This document shows positions 8,405 to 16,714 of a stretch of DNA of 64,000 nucleotides, one piece after another. The notes beneath the pieces were generated by a model, which was not told where the DNA came from, did not search any database, and saw nothing but the letters and a program-made list of their open reading frames with translations. The position numbers and the translations under genes are program-made. Where the stretch lies: NCBI GenBank assembly GCA_019746355.1, contig JAIESC010000140.1:17844-81843 (forward strand), written 5' to 3'. How positions within the stretch are numbered: position 1 is the stretch's first letter; each line of letters starts with the position of its first letter. The DNA comes from Xanthobacteraceae bacterium (GTDB lineage Bacteria; Pseudomonadota; Alphaproteobacteria; Rhizobiales; Xanthobacteraceae).

Positions 8405-9289
8405 CTATGGCCGCGCCGAAATGCCGGCGGCCTGACCGATCCAGGCCCGGAATGCACGGAACGGCCCCTCGTCCTGACGGCCCTCGCGCCAGACCAGATA
8501 CCAGTGCTCGCCCTTGGACACCGACAGGGTGAATGGCGCGACGAGGCGCCCCGCCTTGAGGTCGTCGTCGACATAGGGGCTGACGCCGATCGCGACGCCG
8601 ACACTGTCGGCCGCGGCCTGCAGCGCCTGGCCGTAATATTCGAACTCCGGACCCTTGGCCCGCACCTTCGACAAGCCCGCCGCCTTGAACCACTGCGGCC
8701 ATTCGTCGGCCGCGTGCGCGACGCGCAGCAGCGTCGCGTTGCGAAGATCGTCCGGCGTCTTCAACCGCTTCGCCAGGGCGGGCGTGCAGACCGGCGTGAA
8801 ATCCGCAGCAAACAGTTTCTCCGAAGCGAAGCCTTGCCAGTCGCCTACGCCAAGCCGGATGCCGCAGGTCCAGTCGTCGTTGTAGGGCACCGTCGCGCCG
8901 CCGGTGGCGAAACGCACCTCCACGTCCGGCGCCTCTTTCTGGAAATCGGCGAGCCGCGGAATGAGCCAGCGGGTGGCGAACGTGGGCCCGACGCCGATGG
9001 TCAGCACCCGCGAGCCCGCCATCGCCGTCACCTGCGCGGTCAGATTCGCGAGTTGATCGAAGATCGGCGAGAGCCCGGCCTGATAGGTGCGGCCCGCGGC
9101 CGTCAAACCCAACCGGTTGGCCTTGCGCTCGAACAGCGGCACGCCGAGCCGCTGCTCCAGAAGCTGCACCATGCGGCTGACCGCGGCCGGCGTGACGTGC
9201 AACTCGCCCGCGGCCCTGGCGAAGCTCTCGGCGCGCGCGGCCGCCTCGAACGCGCGGATGCCGTTCAGGAAGGGAAGTTTGCGCGACAT
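8405..9289 (-). CDS. LysR family transcriptional regulator (GcvA-like)
   Basis: A 294-residue LysR protein. The N-terminal winged helix-turn-helix is clear (LNGIRAFEAAARAESFARAA then ELHVTPAAVSRMVQLLEQ, residues ~7-45), followed by a periplasmic-binding-like effector domain with VLTIGVGPTFATRWLIPRL near residue 95. The PFL-x-x-I/L-RAFEAAAR start and C-terminal W-Y-LVWREG are typical of the GcvA subgroup. The ATG at 9289 is preferred over 9334 because the HTH then begins at the usual distance. It lies 139 bp upstream of the TTT binding-protein gene on the same strand. Confidence 0.9.
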   Translation of the reverse strand: MSRKLPFLNGIRAFEAAARAESFARAAGELHVTPAAVSRMVQLLEQRLGVPLFERKANRLGLTAAGRTYQAGLSPIFDQLANLTAQVTAMAGSRVLTIGVGPTFATRWLIPRLADFQKEAPDVEVRFATGGATVPYNDDWTCGIRLGVGDWQGFASEKLFAADFTPVCTPALAKRLKTPDDLRNATLLRVAHAADEWPQWFKAAGLSKVRAKGPEFEYYGQALQAAADSVGVAIGVSPYVDDDLKAGRLVAPFTLSVSKGEHWYLVWREGRQDEGPFRAFRAWIGQAAGISARP

Positions 9290-9471
9290 CAGAAAAGCTT
9301 GGTCTGGGCCGAAAGACTGGTGAACAAATACCACGATTCAGGGCCAGAACCCACAGGCCGGCCCATTCAGGACCAGCAAAACTGATGCTGAGGCCTCGAT
9401 AACTCAGTTTGTCTCGCGCCGCTGGCCCGATCATTGAGACGGGCGGAGAGCACCACCCCGAGAGTCCGCCC

Positions 9472-10230
9472 ATGAGCCCGCTGCTGATATCCGTGCTGTG
9501 CCTTGCCATGGTCGGCACCTCGTTCCTCTCCGGCATCTTCGGCATGGCCGGCGGAATGATCCTGGTCGGCATCCTGCTGGTCCTGCTGCCGGTGCCCGAA
9601 GCGATGATGCTGCACGGCGTGACGCAGATGGCGTCGAACGGCTGGCGCGGGCTGCTGTGGTGGAAGCACGTCCGTTGGAACGCGGTCGGCGTCTACGTGA
9701 TGGGCTGCACGCTGGCGCTCGTTGCATGGTCGTTCACGCGCTACGTGCCGAGCCTGCCCGTCGCGCTGCTGCTTCTTGGCGTGACGCCGTTCCTGGTGCG
9801 CCTGCTGCCGAAGAGCTACAGCCCCAATCCCGAAAGCCTGACGCAGGGCACGTTCTACGGCACGATCTGCATGACGCTGATCCTGCTGACCGGCGTTTCA
9901 GGCCCGCTGGTCGACACGTTCTTTCTCGGCGGCAAGCTCGACCGCCGCGAGATCGTCGCCACCAAGGCGATGTGCCAGATCTTCGGCCATGCCGCGAAGC
10001 TGGTTTATTTCGGCGCGCTGATCGATCAGACGGGCTCGCTCGACCCGGTCGTCGCGGTGCTGGCGATCATAAGCTCGATGGTCGGCACAACGCTCGCCAA
10101 GCGAGTACTCGAGGCCATGAGTGATCAGCAATATCGCCGATGGGCCAACGCCATCATCGTGACCATCGCCGGTTACTACGTGCTGCACGGCAGCTACCTG
10201 CTCGTGATGACGCACGCCTTCGCGCGCTGA
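9472..10230 (+). CDS. Sulfite exporter TauE/SafE family membrane protein
   Basis: A 252-residue, mostly hydrophobic protein with about seven or eight membrane helices and the family hallmark SGIFGMAGGMILV in the first helices, plus GVTQMASNGWRG. TauE/SafE proteins export small organic sulfonates, sulfite or related organic anions. An in-frame TTG at 9409 would add 21 residues lacking family character, so the ATG at 9472 is used. It is divergent from the LysR gene and convergent with the EamA transporter. The substrate cannot be told from the sequence. Confidence 0.85.
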   Translation: MSPLLISVLCLAMVGTSFLSGIFGMAGGMILVGILLVLLPVPEAMMLHGVTQMASNGWRGLLWWKHVRWNAVGVYVMGCTLALVAWSFTRYVPSLPVALLLLGVTPFLVRLLPKSYSPNPESLTQGTFYGTICMTLILLTGVSGPLVDTFFLGGKLDRREIVATKAMCQIFGHAAKLVYFGALIDQTGSLDPVVAVLAIISSMVGTTLAKRVLEAMSDQQYRRWANAIIVTIAGYYVLHGSYLLVMTHAFAR

Positions 10231-10242
10231 GCCAAAACCGCT

Positions 10243-11136
10243 TCAGCGCTTCCGCTCGGTCAGCACGAGATAGAGCGAGCTCGCGACGATGACCGCCATG
10301 CCAGCAACGCTCCAGAGGCCGGGCAACTCGCCGAACACCAGGTATCCGAGCAAGGCGGAATAGACGATGCGGGAGTAGTCGAGCGGCACGAGCGCCGTCA
10401 CGTCGCCGAGCGTCCAGCCATGGGTGATCAGGCCCTGTCCGGCAATGCCGAGAAATCCAATCATCACCAGCATGGCGAGCTCAGGGCCGGTGGGCGTGAC
10501 CCAGAACCAGATGGTCGGGATCAGCGAGAACACCGCGTTGCTGATCGCGTAGTAGAACATGATGGTGCGGGTCGGCTCGGTGGTCGCAAGCCGCCTGATG
10601 CAGATCACGATCAGCGCGCCGAAGAAGGCGCCGGCCGCGCCGACGAACGCGCCGGGATCGAAGCCCGCGGTGAACGGCCTCGCATAGAGCACGATCCCGG
10701 CGAAACCGACCAGCGTGATCGCCGTGCGGCGGAAGCCCGCAAGCTCACCGAGGAACGCCATCGCCAGCGGGATCATGAACAGCGGCCGCGAGAACTGCAG
10801 CGCCATCGCATCGGCCAGCAGCATGTGGGTGATGGTCCAGAAGAAGCAGATGTTGCCGAGCGTCCCGATGATGCCGCGCACGGCATGCATGCCGAGCCGC
10901 TTGGTGCGAAGCGGCTCCAGCGGATTGTGCATGAACATCGGCAGCACGAAGAAGAAGCCGACGATCGAGCGGAAGAACAGGATCTCGATGGTGGGGATGC
11001 GCGAGCCGACCTGCTTGACCAGCATCGCCATCACGACCAACGTGAAGGAGCCGAGCGACACCAGCGCCGCGCCGCGCGCGTTGCGGTCCATTGCCTCCCA
11101 GCGCTTACGGATGCGGCCGTGCAATCCTCCGATCAC
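10243..11136 (-). CDS. EamA/DMT superfamily drug/metabolite transporter
   Basis: A 297-residue protein with ten hydrophobic segments arranged as two EamA repeats (RSIVGFFFVLPMF in the first half, PLDYSRIVYSALLGYLVFGE in the second), as in RhaT/RarD-type exporters. The GTG at 11136 is used; an ATG at 11091 (MDRNARG) is an equally credible start because it lies immediately before the first helix. The start sits 1 bp after the IclR stop codon, so the two genes are probably cotranscribed and the transporter is a likely target of that regulator. Confidence 0.85.
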   Translation of the reverse strand: MIGGLHGRIRKRWEAMDRNARGAALVSLGSFTLVVMAMLVKQVGSRIPTIEILFFRSIVGFFFVLPMFMHNPLEPLRTKRLGMHAVRGIIGTLGNICFFWTITHMLLADAMALQFSRPLFMIPLAMAFLGELAGFRRTAITLVGFAGIVLYARPFTAGFDPGAFVGAAGAFFGALIVICIRRLATTEPTRTIMFYYAISNAVFSLIPTIWFWVTPTGPELAMLVMIGFLGIAGQGLITHGWTLGDVTALVPLDYSRIVYSALLGYLVFGELPGLWSVAGMAVIVASSLYLVLTERKR

Positions 11137-11137
11137 G

Positions 11138-11941
11138 CTATCCCGCGATCCGCGTGCGATGACCGAGCCGGGCCGAGATCGCCGCCGCCGTCTCGATGAC
11201 GTGCGGCACGAACGTCGTCAGTGCCTTCCTTGACAGCCGGCTGACCGGGCCGGCAAGCCCGATCGCCGCCACCACCTCGCCCGCGTCGTTGCGCAGCGGG
11301 GCTGCGATGCAGCGCATGCCGAGCTCGCTTTCTTCGTCCTCAATGGCGCAGCCGCGGGCGCGGACGCCTTCGAGCGCCTCCTTCAACGCCAGCGGATCGG
11401 TGATGGTCTGCGGCGTGCGGGCGGCAAGCCCGTCGCGCACCACCTGCTCGATGATCTCCGGCGGCTGATAGGCGAGGATCACCTGCCCCTCCGCCGTGCA
11501 GTAGGCGGGCTTCCGCACGCCGACGTCGGAGCGCATGCGGACCGACTGCGTGCTCTCCAGGTTGAACACGTACATGATCTCGGTGCCGTCGAGGACCGCG
11601 AGATGCACCGTCTCGTTGACCTTCTCGCGCAGCTCCCGCAGCAGCGGCCGCGCCTCGTTGGACACGTTCATCCGCCGGCGCACCAGCGAGCCCAATCGGA
11701 ACAGCGACAGCCCGAGGCGGTATTTGCCGGTATCCGGGTTCTGCTCGAGCATGCCGTCGGCGACGAGCGTCACGGCGAGGCGGTGCACTGTGCTCTTGGC
11801 GACGCCGAGGCGCTTGGCGAGATCGCTGATACCGATCTCCACCTGCTCTTCGGAAAAGGCCTTCAACAGCCGGATCGAGGTGGCGACCGACGACAGCCGG
11901 CTGCCGTCGGGGTTGCGGGGTGACATGCGAGGGGTCGGCAC
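11138..11941 (-). CDS. IclR family transcriptional regulator
   Basis: A 267-residue IclR regulator. The winged helix (ISDLAKRLGVAKSTVHRLAVTL, residues ~38-59) is followed by a GAF-like effector domain (VHLAVLDGTEIMYV, then RCIAAPLRNDAGEVVAAIGLAG). IclR proteins commonly control catabolism of aromatic acids or glyoxylate. The GTG at 11941 is taken here; an ATG at 11926 (MSPRNP) is possible. It lies upstream of the EamA gene on the same strand and is divergent from the FAD reductase/PanB-like cluster at 12082, which it may control. Confidence 0.9.
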   Translation of the reverse strand: MPTPRMSPRNPDGSRLSSVATSIRLLKAFSEEQVEIGISDLAKRLGVAKSTVHRLAVTLVADGMLEQNPDTGKYRLGLSLFRLGSLVRRRMNVSNEARPLLRELREKVNETVHLAVLDGTEIMYVFNLESTQSVRMRSDVGVRKPAYCTAEGQVILAYQPPEIIEQVVRDGLAARTPQTITDPLALKEALEGVRARGCAIEDEESELGMRCIAAPLRNDAGEVVAAIGLAGPVSRLSRKALTTFVPHVIETAAAISARLGHRTRIAG

Positions 11942-12081
11942 GATATGTTCCGCTCTATGGACCGGCGTTCCGCTAGACTGTAGAGCATTCCCGGGCGCGG
12001 TGAAAAGCGGTCCGCGCTAGAAAAGGGCCTCGACGAAGGCTTGGAACGGAAAGCTTGGGACGGACGGGTTTGGCGGCGGGC

Positions 12082-13299
12082 ATGGCGCGCAACATCGTGG
12101 TGATCGGCGGCGGTCCTGCCGCAGTATTTGCGGCGCTGGAGGCTAAAAAGCGCGATTCCGCGGCCCAGGTGACCCTCGTCACCGACGAGACCTGCGAACC
12201 CTACGAGAAGCCGCCGCTGTCAAAGGCCGTGCTGCTCGGCAAGGCCAAGCCGGAGGATGCACCGATCGCCGGCCCCGGCGGGCTCGCCAAGCATGGCATT
12301 GCCGTGAAGGCCGGCACGCGCTGCACGGCGATCGACCGCGCGGCGCATCAGGTCGTCACCACCGGCGGCCCCCTCGCCTACGATTCCCTCGTGATCGCCA
12401 CCGGCTCGCTGATGCGGGAGCTGCCGCTGTTGCCGCCCGGCATGCCGCGCGTGCATTACCTTCGCACCGAGGCGCATGCGCGCGCGCTCAAGACCGAGCT
12501 GGGCCTGTGCAAGCATCTGGTCGTGGTCGGCGCAGGGCTGATCGGGCTCGAAGTGGCCGCGTCGGCCGCCGAGCTCGGCATCGAGGTGACGGTGATCGAG
12601 TTTGCGCCGCGTGTCATGGCACGCGCCTGCGACGAGGACACCGGCGCGCTGATCCTTGCCGAGCACCAGCACCGCGGCGTCGAATTCGAGCTGTCGACGT
12701 CGGTCGTGCAGGCGACGCCGCAGCTCAACGGCAGCATAGCGCTCGAAACCAGCGAGGGCGACCTGTTCGTCGCCGATGTCGTCGTGGTCGGGACCGGCGT
12801 GAAGCCGGACGACACGCTCGCGGCAGCCGCAGGCCTGGACGTGGAGGACGGCATCGTCGTCGACGCGCAGTGCCGCACCTCCGATCCGGCCATCTTCGCG
12901 GCCGGCGACTGCACGCGCTTTCCCGGCGCGCAGGGCCTCGTACGGCTGGAAAACTGGCGGCACGCGCAGGACCATGGCGCGGTCGCGGGCCGCAATGCGG
13001 CGGGCGCAAGCGACAGCTACAACACCGTGCCGTCGTACTGGTCGGAGCAATACGATCTCTATATCCAGGGTGTCGGCTGGTTCGATCCCGCGGCGCACCG
13101 CGTCCGCCGTCCTTTGCCGGAAAAGAGCGCGCTGATGCTGGAGGTCAAGGACGGCGCGGTCAGCGCGGCGCTGGGCATCAACGTGCAGCGCGACCTCGCC
13201 GCCATCCGCCGGCTGATCGAACGCAGGATCCCGGTCGATCCGGCGGCGCTCGCCGATCCGGCGCAGCCGTTCAACGCCATGCTCAAAGCGAAAGCGTAA
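12082..13299 (+). CDS. FAD-dependent ferredoxin/rubredoxin reductase
   Basis: A 405-residue pyridine-nucleotide reductase of the BphA4/putidaredoxin reductase type. FAD motif VIGGGPAAV lies at residues ~5-13, the NAD(P)H Rossmann motif VVVGAGLIGLE at ~147-157 and the FAD ribityl motif FAAGDC at ~272-277. A C-terminal reductase domain with WSEQYDLYIQGVGW follows. It would supply electrons to a Rieske or plant-type ferredoxin; the Rieske ferredoxin at 4583 is the only candidate in the window. It overlaps no gene, and the PanB-like gene follows after 3 bp, so the two are cotranscribed. Confidence 0.9.
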   Translation: MARNIVVIGGGPAAVFAALEAKKRDSAAQVTLVTDETCEPYEKPPLSKAVLLGKAKPEDAPIAGPGGLAKHGIAVKAGTRCTAIDRAAHQVVTTGGPLAYDSLVIATGSLMRELPLLPPGMPRVHYLRTEAHARALKTELGLCKHLVVVGAGLIGLEVAASAAELGIEVTVIEFAPRVMARACDEDTGALILAEHQHRGVEFELSTSVVQATPQLNGSIALETSEGDLFVADVVVVGTGVKPDDTLAAAAGLDVEDGIVVDAQCRTSDPAIFAAGDCTRFPGAQGLVRLENWRHAQDHGAVAGRNAAGASDSYNTVPSYWSEQYDLYIQGVGWFDPAAHRVRRPLPEKSALMLEVKDGAVSAALGINVQRDLAAIRRLIERRIPVDPAALADPAQPFNAMLKAKA

Positions 13300-13302
13300 A
13301 GG

Positions 13303-14112
13303 ATGTCCGAGAAAGTCACCATCGCCGCGCTTCAGCAGATGAAGCGTGATGGACAAAAAATCGCCGGCGTCGTCGCCTGGGACACGCCAATGGCGCGAAT
13401 CGCCGATCTCGCCGGCATCGATCTCGTGTCGGTCGGCGACTCGGTCGGCGTCAACCTCTGGGGCCACGAAACCCCGCTCGAGGTGACGATGGACGAGATG
13501 CTGATCGTCTGCAAAGCGGTGCGCCGCGGCAGCAAGCGGGCGCTGGTGAGCTGCGATCTGCCCTATGGCCCGGTGCAGCAAAGCCCGAAGGCGGCGATCG
13601 ACGCATCGCGCCGCCTGATGGAACAGGGCGGCGCCGACATGATCAAGGTCGACGCCGCAGCGGATTTTCCCGACGCGGTGCGAGCCCTGATCGACGCCGG
13701 CGTGCCGGTGTTCGCCCAGTTCGGGCTGACGCCGCAGACTGCGCAGAAGTTCGGCATCCCCTACAGCGCGCAGAACTCGCCGCAGGCGCAGGCCACCGCC
13801 GAAGCCGCGGACCGGCTGGTCGCGGAGGCGAAGATGCTCGAGCAGGCCGGCTCCTGCATGCTCGACTTCACCAATTCCGGGCCGGTCGCGGGCGCGGCGG
13901 TGGCAAGGGCCGTGAAGATTCCGGTGATCGGCGGCTTCGGCGGCGGACCATGGCTCGACGGCCGGGTGCGGCTCGCGCACACCGCGATCGGCTACGCCGA
14001 CAAGTGGCTCGATTCCAAGACCGAGACCTATGTGAACACCGCGACGGCTGCGCTCGGCGCATTCAAGGCGCTGATCGAGGACGTGCGCGCCGGGCGGCAG
14101 ATCAAGGGTTGA
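13303..14112 (+). CDS. PanB-like ketopantoate hydroxymethyltransferase homologue with altered active site
   Basis: A 269-residue TIM-barrel protein of the PanB (3-methyl-2-oxobutanoate hydroxymethyltransferase) family. Metal-ligand positions are seen as D46 in SVGDSVG and D85 in SCDLPYG, and the lysine is K115. However, the third metal ligand (Glu in E. coli PanB) is Asp117 in IKVDA, and the catalytic Glu is replaced by Asp188 in CMLDFTNS. The context is an FAD reductase, a small DUF protein and a binding protein rather than panC. A role outside pantothenate synthesis, such as hydroxymethyl transfer or retro-aldol cleavage of a 2-oxoacid, is therefore possible. That is inference. Confidence 0.75.
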   Translation: MSEKVTIAALQQMKRDGQKIAGVVAWDTPMARIADLAGIDLVSVGDSVGVNLWGHETPLEVTMDEMLIVCKAVRRGSKRALVSCDLPYGPVQQSPKAAIDASRRLMEQGGADMIKVDAAADFPDAVRALIDAGVPVFAQFGLTPQTAQKFGIPYSAQNSPQAQATAEAADRLVAEAKMLEQAGSCMLDFTNSGPVAGAAVARAVKIPVIGGFGGGPWLDGRVRLAHTAIGYADKWLDSKTETYVNTATAALGAFKALIEDVRAGRQIKG

Positions 14113-14118
14113 GCGCGC

Positions 14119-14412
14119 GTGGCGAAGCAGGATTACAGCACCTACGAGAACAAGTACGAGCCGCTCTACGACTACCTGATGAAGGAGACGCGGGCCGACT
14201 TCGTGCTGACGTTCGAGGAGATCGAGGAGATCATCGGCTTCGCCTTGCCGCGCGCGGCGCAACGCGCCGAATGGTGGGACGACGACACACCGGAGCATCC
14301 GCGCGACCAGGCGCAGGCCATCCATCAGGCCGGCTACGATTCCCGGCGGGCGCCGGAGGGCGGCAAGGTCCGGTTCCGAAGGCTGTCGACGCTGCCGCCA
14401 AGCGCGCGTTGA
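14119..14412 (+). CDS. DUF7662-like small protein
   Basis: A 97-residue protein with GTG start at 14119, 6 bp after the PanB-like stop. The pattern YEPLYDYLMKE, then FEEIEEIIGFALPRAA, WW, HxQA and AGY...GKVRFRR matches a family of small proteins known to me as DUF7662, whose function is not established. It has no signal peptide. Its TGA overlaps the next ATG (TGATG), which indicates translational coupling to the binding-protein gene. Confidence 0.65.
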   Translation: MAKQDYSTYENKYEPLYDYLMKETRADFVLTFEEIEEIIGFALPRAAQRAEWWDDDTPEHPRDQAQAIHQAGYDSRRAPEGGKVRFRRLSTLPPSAR

Positions 14413-15335
14413 TGGGCATTGGGCCTATGGCGATGCCTCGAACGCAGCTCACCGTCATGGTGTTTCCCGGCACACAGACGCTGCCGCTGTTTGCCGCGCA
14501 AGCGCAGGGTTTCTTCGCCAAACGCGGGCTCGACGTCGAGCTCACACCCGCACCGAGCTCCGAGGAGCAGCGCAAGGGCTTGGCCGAAGGCCGCTACCCG
14601 ATCGTCCACGGCGCAGCAGACCAGTGCGTGGCGCTGGTCGAGGCGGGCACCGACGCGATCATCGTCGCGGGCGGCGACAACGGCTTCAACCACCTGTTCG
14701 TGCAGCCGGAGATCGCGGCCATTGCCGACCTGCGCGGCAGGACGCTGGTCGCCGACGTCGCCAACACCGGCTGGTCGTTCGTGCTGTACGAAATCCTCCA
14801 GCGGCACGGACTTCAGCGCCGCGATTATTCGATTCACGAAGCCGGGGCGCCATTTCGCCGTTTCGAGGCGATGCGAAACGACAAGGCGATGGCCGCGGCG
14901 ATCCTCAATCCGCCGTTCGCGCTTCACGCCCGGCGCGCAGGACTGAAGGATCTGGGCCCGGTCGCCGGGGAGATCGGCCCGTATCTTGGCAGCGTGCCTT
15001 ATGTGCTGCGCGCGTGGGCCGCGGAAAATGGTGACACGCTCGCCGCTTACCTCACGGCCGCGATCGAAGGCCTGCGCTGGTCGCTCGATCCGGCGAACGC
15101 AACCGCTGCCATCGGTCTCTATGCGGAGCGGCTGAAGCTCTCGGCCGACATGGCGGCGGAAACCTACGCGGTCGCCGCCGATCCCGTGAACGGGCTCGCG
15201 CGCGACGCCGCCTTCGATCTCGAAGGACTGAAGACCGTACTCAGGCTGAGAACAGCATCCGAAGGCGGCAGCGCGTCCCCACCGGAGACATATTTCGATC
15301 TCACCTGGCACCGGCACGCGCTCAGCGGGCTGTGA
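14412..15335 (+). CDS. NMT1/THI5-like ABC substrate-binding protein lacking a signal peptide
   Basis: A 307-residue protein of the NMT1/SsuA/TauA binding-protein family: AAQAQGFFAKRGLDVELTP at the N-terminus and DLRGRTLVADVANTG around residue 105 are typical. Such proteins bind sulfonates, nitrate or thiamine precursors. Unusually, the N-terminus (MGIGPMAMPRTQLTV) has no export signal. Either the protein works in the cytoplasm, or the true start lies elsewhere. Alternative starts at 14427 and 14433 do not add a signal. It is last in the operon starting at 12082. Confidence 0.78.
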   Translation: MGIGPMAMPRTQLTVMVFPGTQTLPLFAAQAQGFFAKRGLDVELTPAPSSEEQRKGLAEGRYPIVHGAADQCVALVEAGTDAIIVAGGDNGFNHLFVQPEIAAIADLRGRTLVADVANTGWSFVLYEILQRHGLQRRDYSIHEAGAPFRRFEAMRNDKAMAAAILNPPFALHARRAGLKDLGPVAGEIGPYLGSVPYVLRAWAAENGDTLAAYLTAAIEGLRWSLDPANATAAIGLYAERLKLSADMAAETYAVAADPVNGLARDAAFDLEGLKTVLRLRTASEGGSASPPETYFDLTWHRHALSGL

Positions 15336-15342
15336 CGTCGCG

Positions 15343-16326
15343 CTATTCCGCTTTGATATTCGCCGCCTTGATGATCGGCCACCACTTCTCGGTCTCGGCC
15401 TTGTGGAACGCGGCGAGCGCTTCCGGCGTCAGTTGGTCGCGCGGCGGAATCTCAAATCCGACGTCGATGATGCGCTGGCGCGCGGCCGGATCGGCGAGCG
15501 TCTGCACCACCGCGGCGTTGAGCCTTGCGACAATATCCTTCGGCGTGCCTTTCGAGGCCCACAGCCCGGTCCAAACCGAGATGTGGATGCCCGACACGCC
15601 GGCCTCGTCCGCCGTCGGCAGATCGGGCAAGGCGGGCCAGCGCTGCCTGGACAGCACGGCATAACCCTTGGTCCGCCCGGCGCGAATGTGGGACAGCATC
15701 TGCGACGCCTCGGCGCCGATCCGCAGATCGACCTGCCCGCCCACCAGATCCTGGTTGGCCGGACCGCCGCCGCGATAAGGCACGAACTGGAACTGCGTGC
15801 CGGTCACGTTCTGGAAATGAATGCCGCTGACATGGCCCGGACTGCCGGCACCGACCGTTGCGGCGGTCGCCTTGTCACCGTTGGCTTTGAGCCAGGCGAC
15901 CAACTCCGGCAACGTGTTCGGCGGCAGCGTCTGCCGGCCGACGATCACGGTCGGCGCGATCAGCAGCATCGACACCGGTTCGAGATCGTTCCGGATGTCG
16001 TAGTTGATCGTGTACATCGCCGGGCCGCCGACATGGCTGGTCCAGTTGCCCATGACGACGGTGTAGCCGTCGGGTGTCGCGCGGACCGCCCGTCCCGTCC
16101 CGATGGTGCCTGACGCACCGCCCGCATTCTCGACCACGAGCGGCTGCCCGAGCGACACCCGCATCCCGTCGAGCAGCAGGCGCGAGACCGTGTCGACCTG
16201 GCCGCCCGGCGGAAACGGCACCACGACGCTGATCGGCCGTGCCGGATAGGACTGCGCGGATGCGCCGGTGATCGCCGACGCAACGGCAAATGCCAGCGCG
16301 GCGGATGGCAGGCGGAGCTTTCGCAT
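15343..16326 (-). CDS. TTT family solute-binding protein
   Basis: A 327-residue Bug/TctC protein with a signal peptide cleaved after ITGASAQ, then SYPARPISVVVPFPPGG, GTIGTGRAVRATPDGYTVV and VPYRGGGPANQDLVGGQVD. These are the standard landmarks of the family. ACGAGG 6 bp before the ATG supports the start. It is convergent with the 12082-15335 operon, with 7 bp between stop codons. No membrane components are adjacent. Confidence 0.88.
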   Translation of the reverse strand: MRKLRLPSAALAFAVASAITGASAQSYPARPISVVVPFPPGGQVDTVSRLLLDGMRVSLGQPLVVENAGGASGTIGTGRAVRATPDGYTVVMGNWTSHVGGPAMYTINYDIRNDLEPVSMLLIAPTVIVGRQTLPPNTLPELVAWLKANGDKATAATVGAGSPGHVSGIHFQNVTGTQFQFVPYRGGGPANQDLVGGQVDLRIGAEASQMLSHIRAGRTKGYAVLSRQRWPALPDLPTADEAGVSGIHISVWTGLWASKGTPKDIVARLNAAVVQTLADPAARQRIIDVGFEIPPRDQLTPEALAAFHKAETEKWWPIIKAANIKAE

Positions 16327-16355
16327 GTCGCACCTCGTTCAATGGTGGCAACACA

Positions 16356-16661
16356 TCAGCAGCATTCACACTCGAATTCGTCCGGCACGGCCAGCGCGCC
16401 CATGTACCAGCGCGGCGGCAAGTCCTCGGCGGTCACGTCGGCGACCGGCTTGAACACCTTGAAATGGTGCCGCCGGCCCGAAGACCAGAACGCAATCACG
16501 GTCTCGACCGGCGGACAGCCCGGCACGGCGCAGGCCATCTCGGCCACCAGGATCGCGGCTTCGCCCAGCGCGAAGCGCTCGCGCACCCACTCCCGCACGC
16601 GGTCCAGCGCTGCAACATGCTCTGCGCTTTTCCTGAGGCTTTTCTTGCTGAAGGCCAGCAT
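16356..16661 (-). CDS. Conserved hypothetical protein with C-terminal Cys motif
   Basis: A 101-residue protein, amphipathic and lysine-rich at the N-terminus (MLAFSKKSLRKSAEHV), with a CAVPGCPP motif in the middle and ending ECECC. The HHFKVFKPV and PPRWYMGALA segments suggest a small folded domain. I do not know a function. The cysteine pattern could bind a metal or cluster. It is divergent from the dehydrogenase at 16715 by 53 bp and lies 29 bp upstream of the TTT binding-protein gene. Confidence 0.6.
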   Translation of the reverse strand: MLAFSKKSLRKSAEHVAALDRVREWVRERFALGEAAILVAEMACAVPGCPPVETVIAFWSSGRRHHFKVFKPVADVTAEDLPPRWYMGALAVPDEFECECC

Positions 16662-16714
16662 TGCGCGCCTTAGAATGGCTCGTTACGACAGGCGGTCATT
16701 ATCGGAGAAATGCA

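Noticed and set aside
13303..14112. Straight call as panB of pantothenate synthesis
   Set aside because: Both key Glu residues are Asp and panC is not adjacent, so the symbol was withheld.
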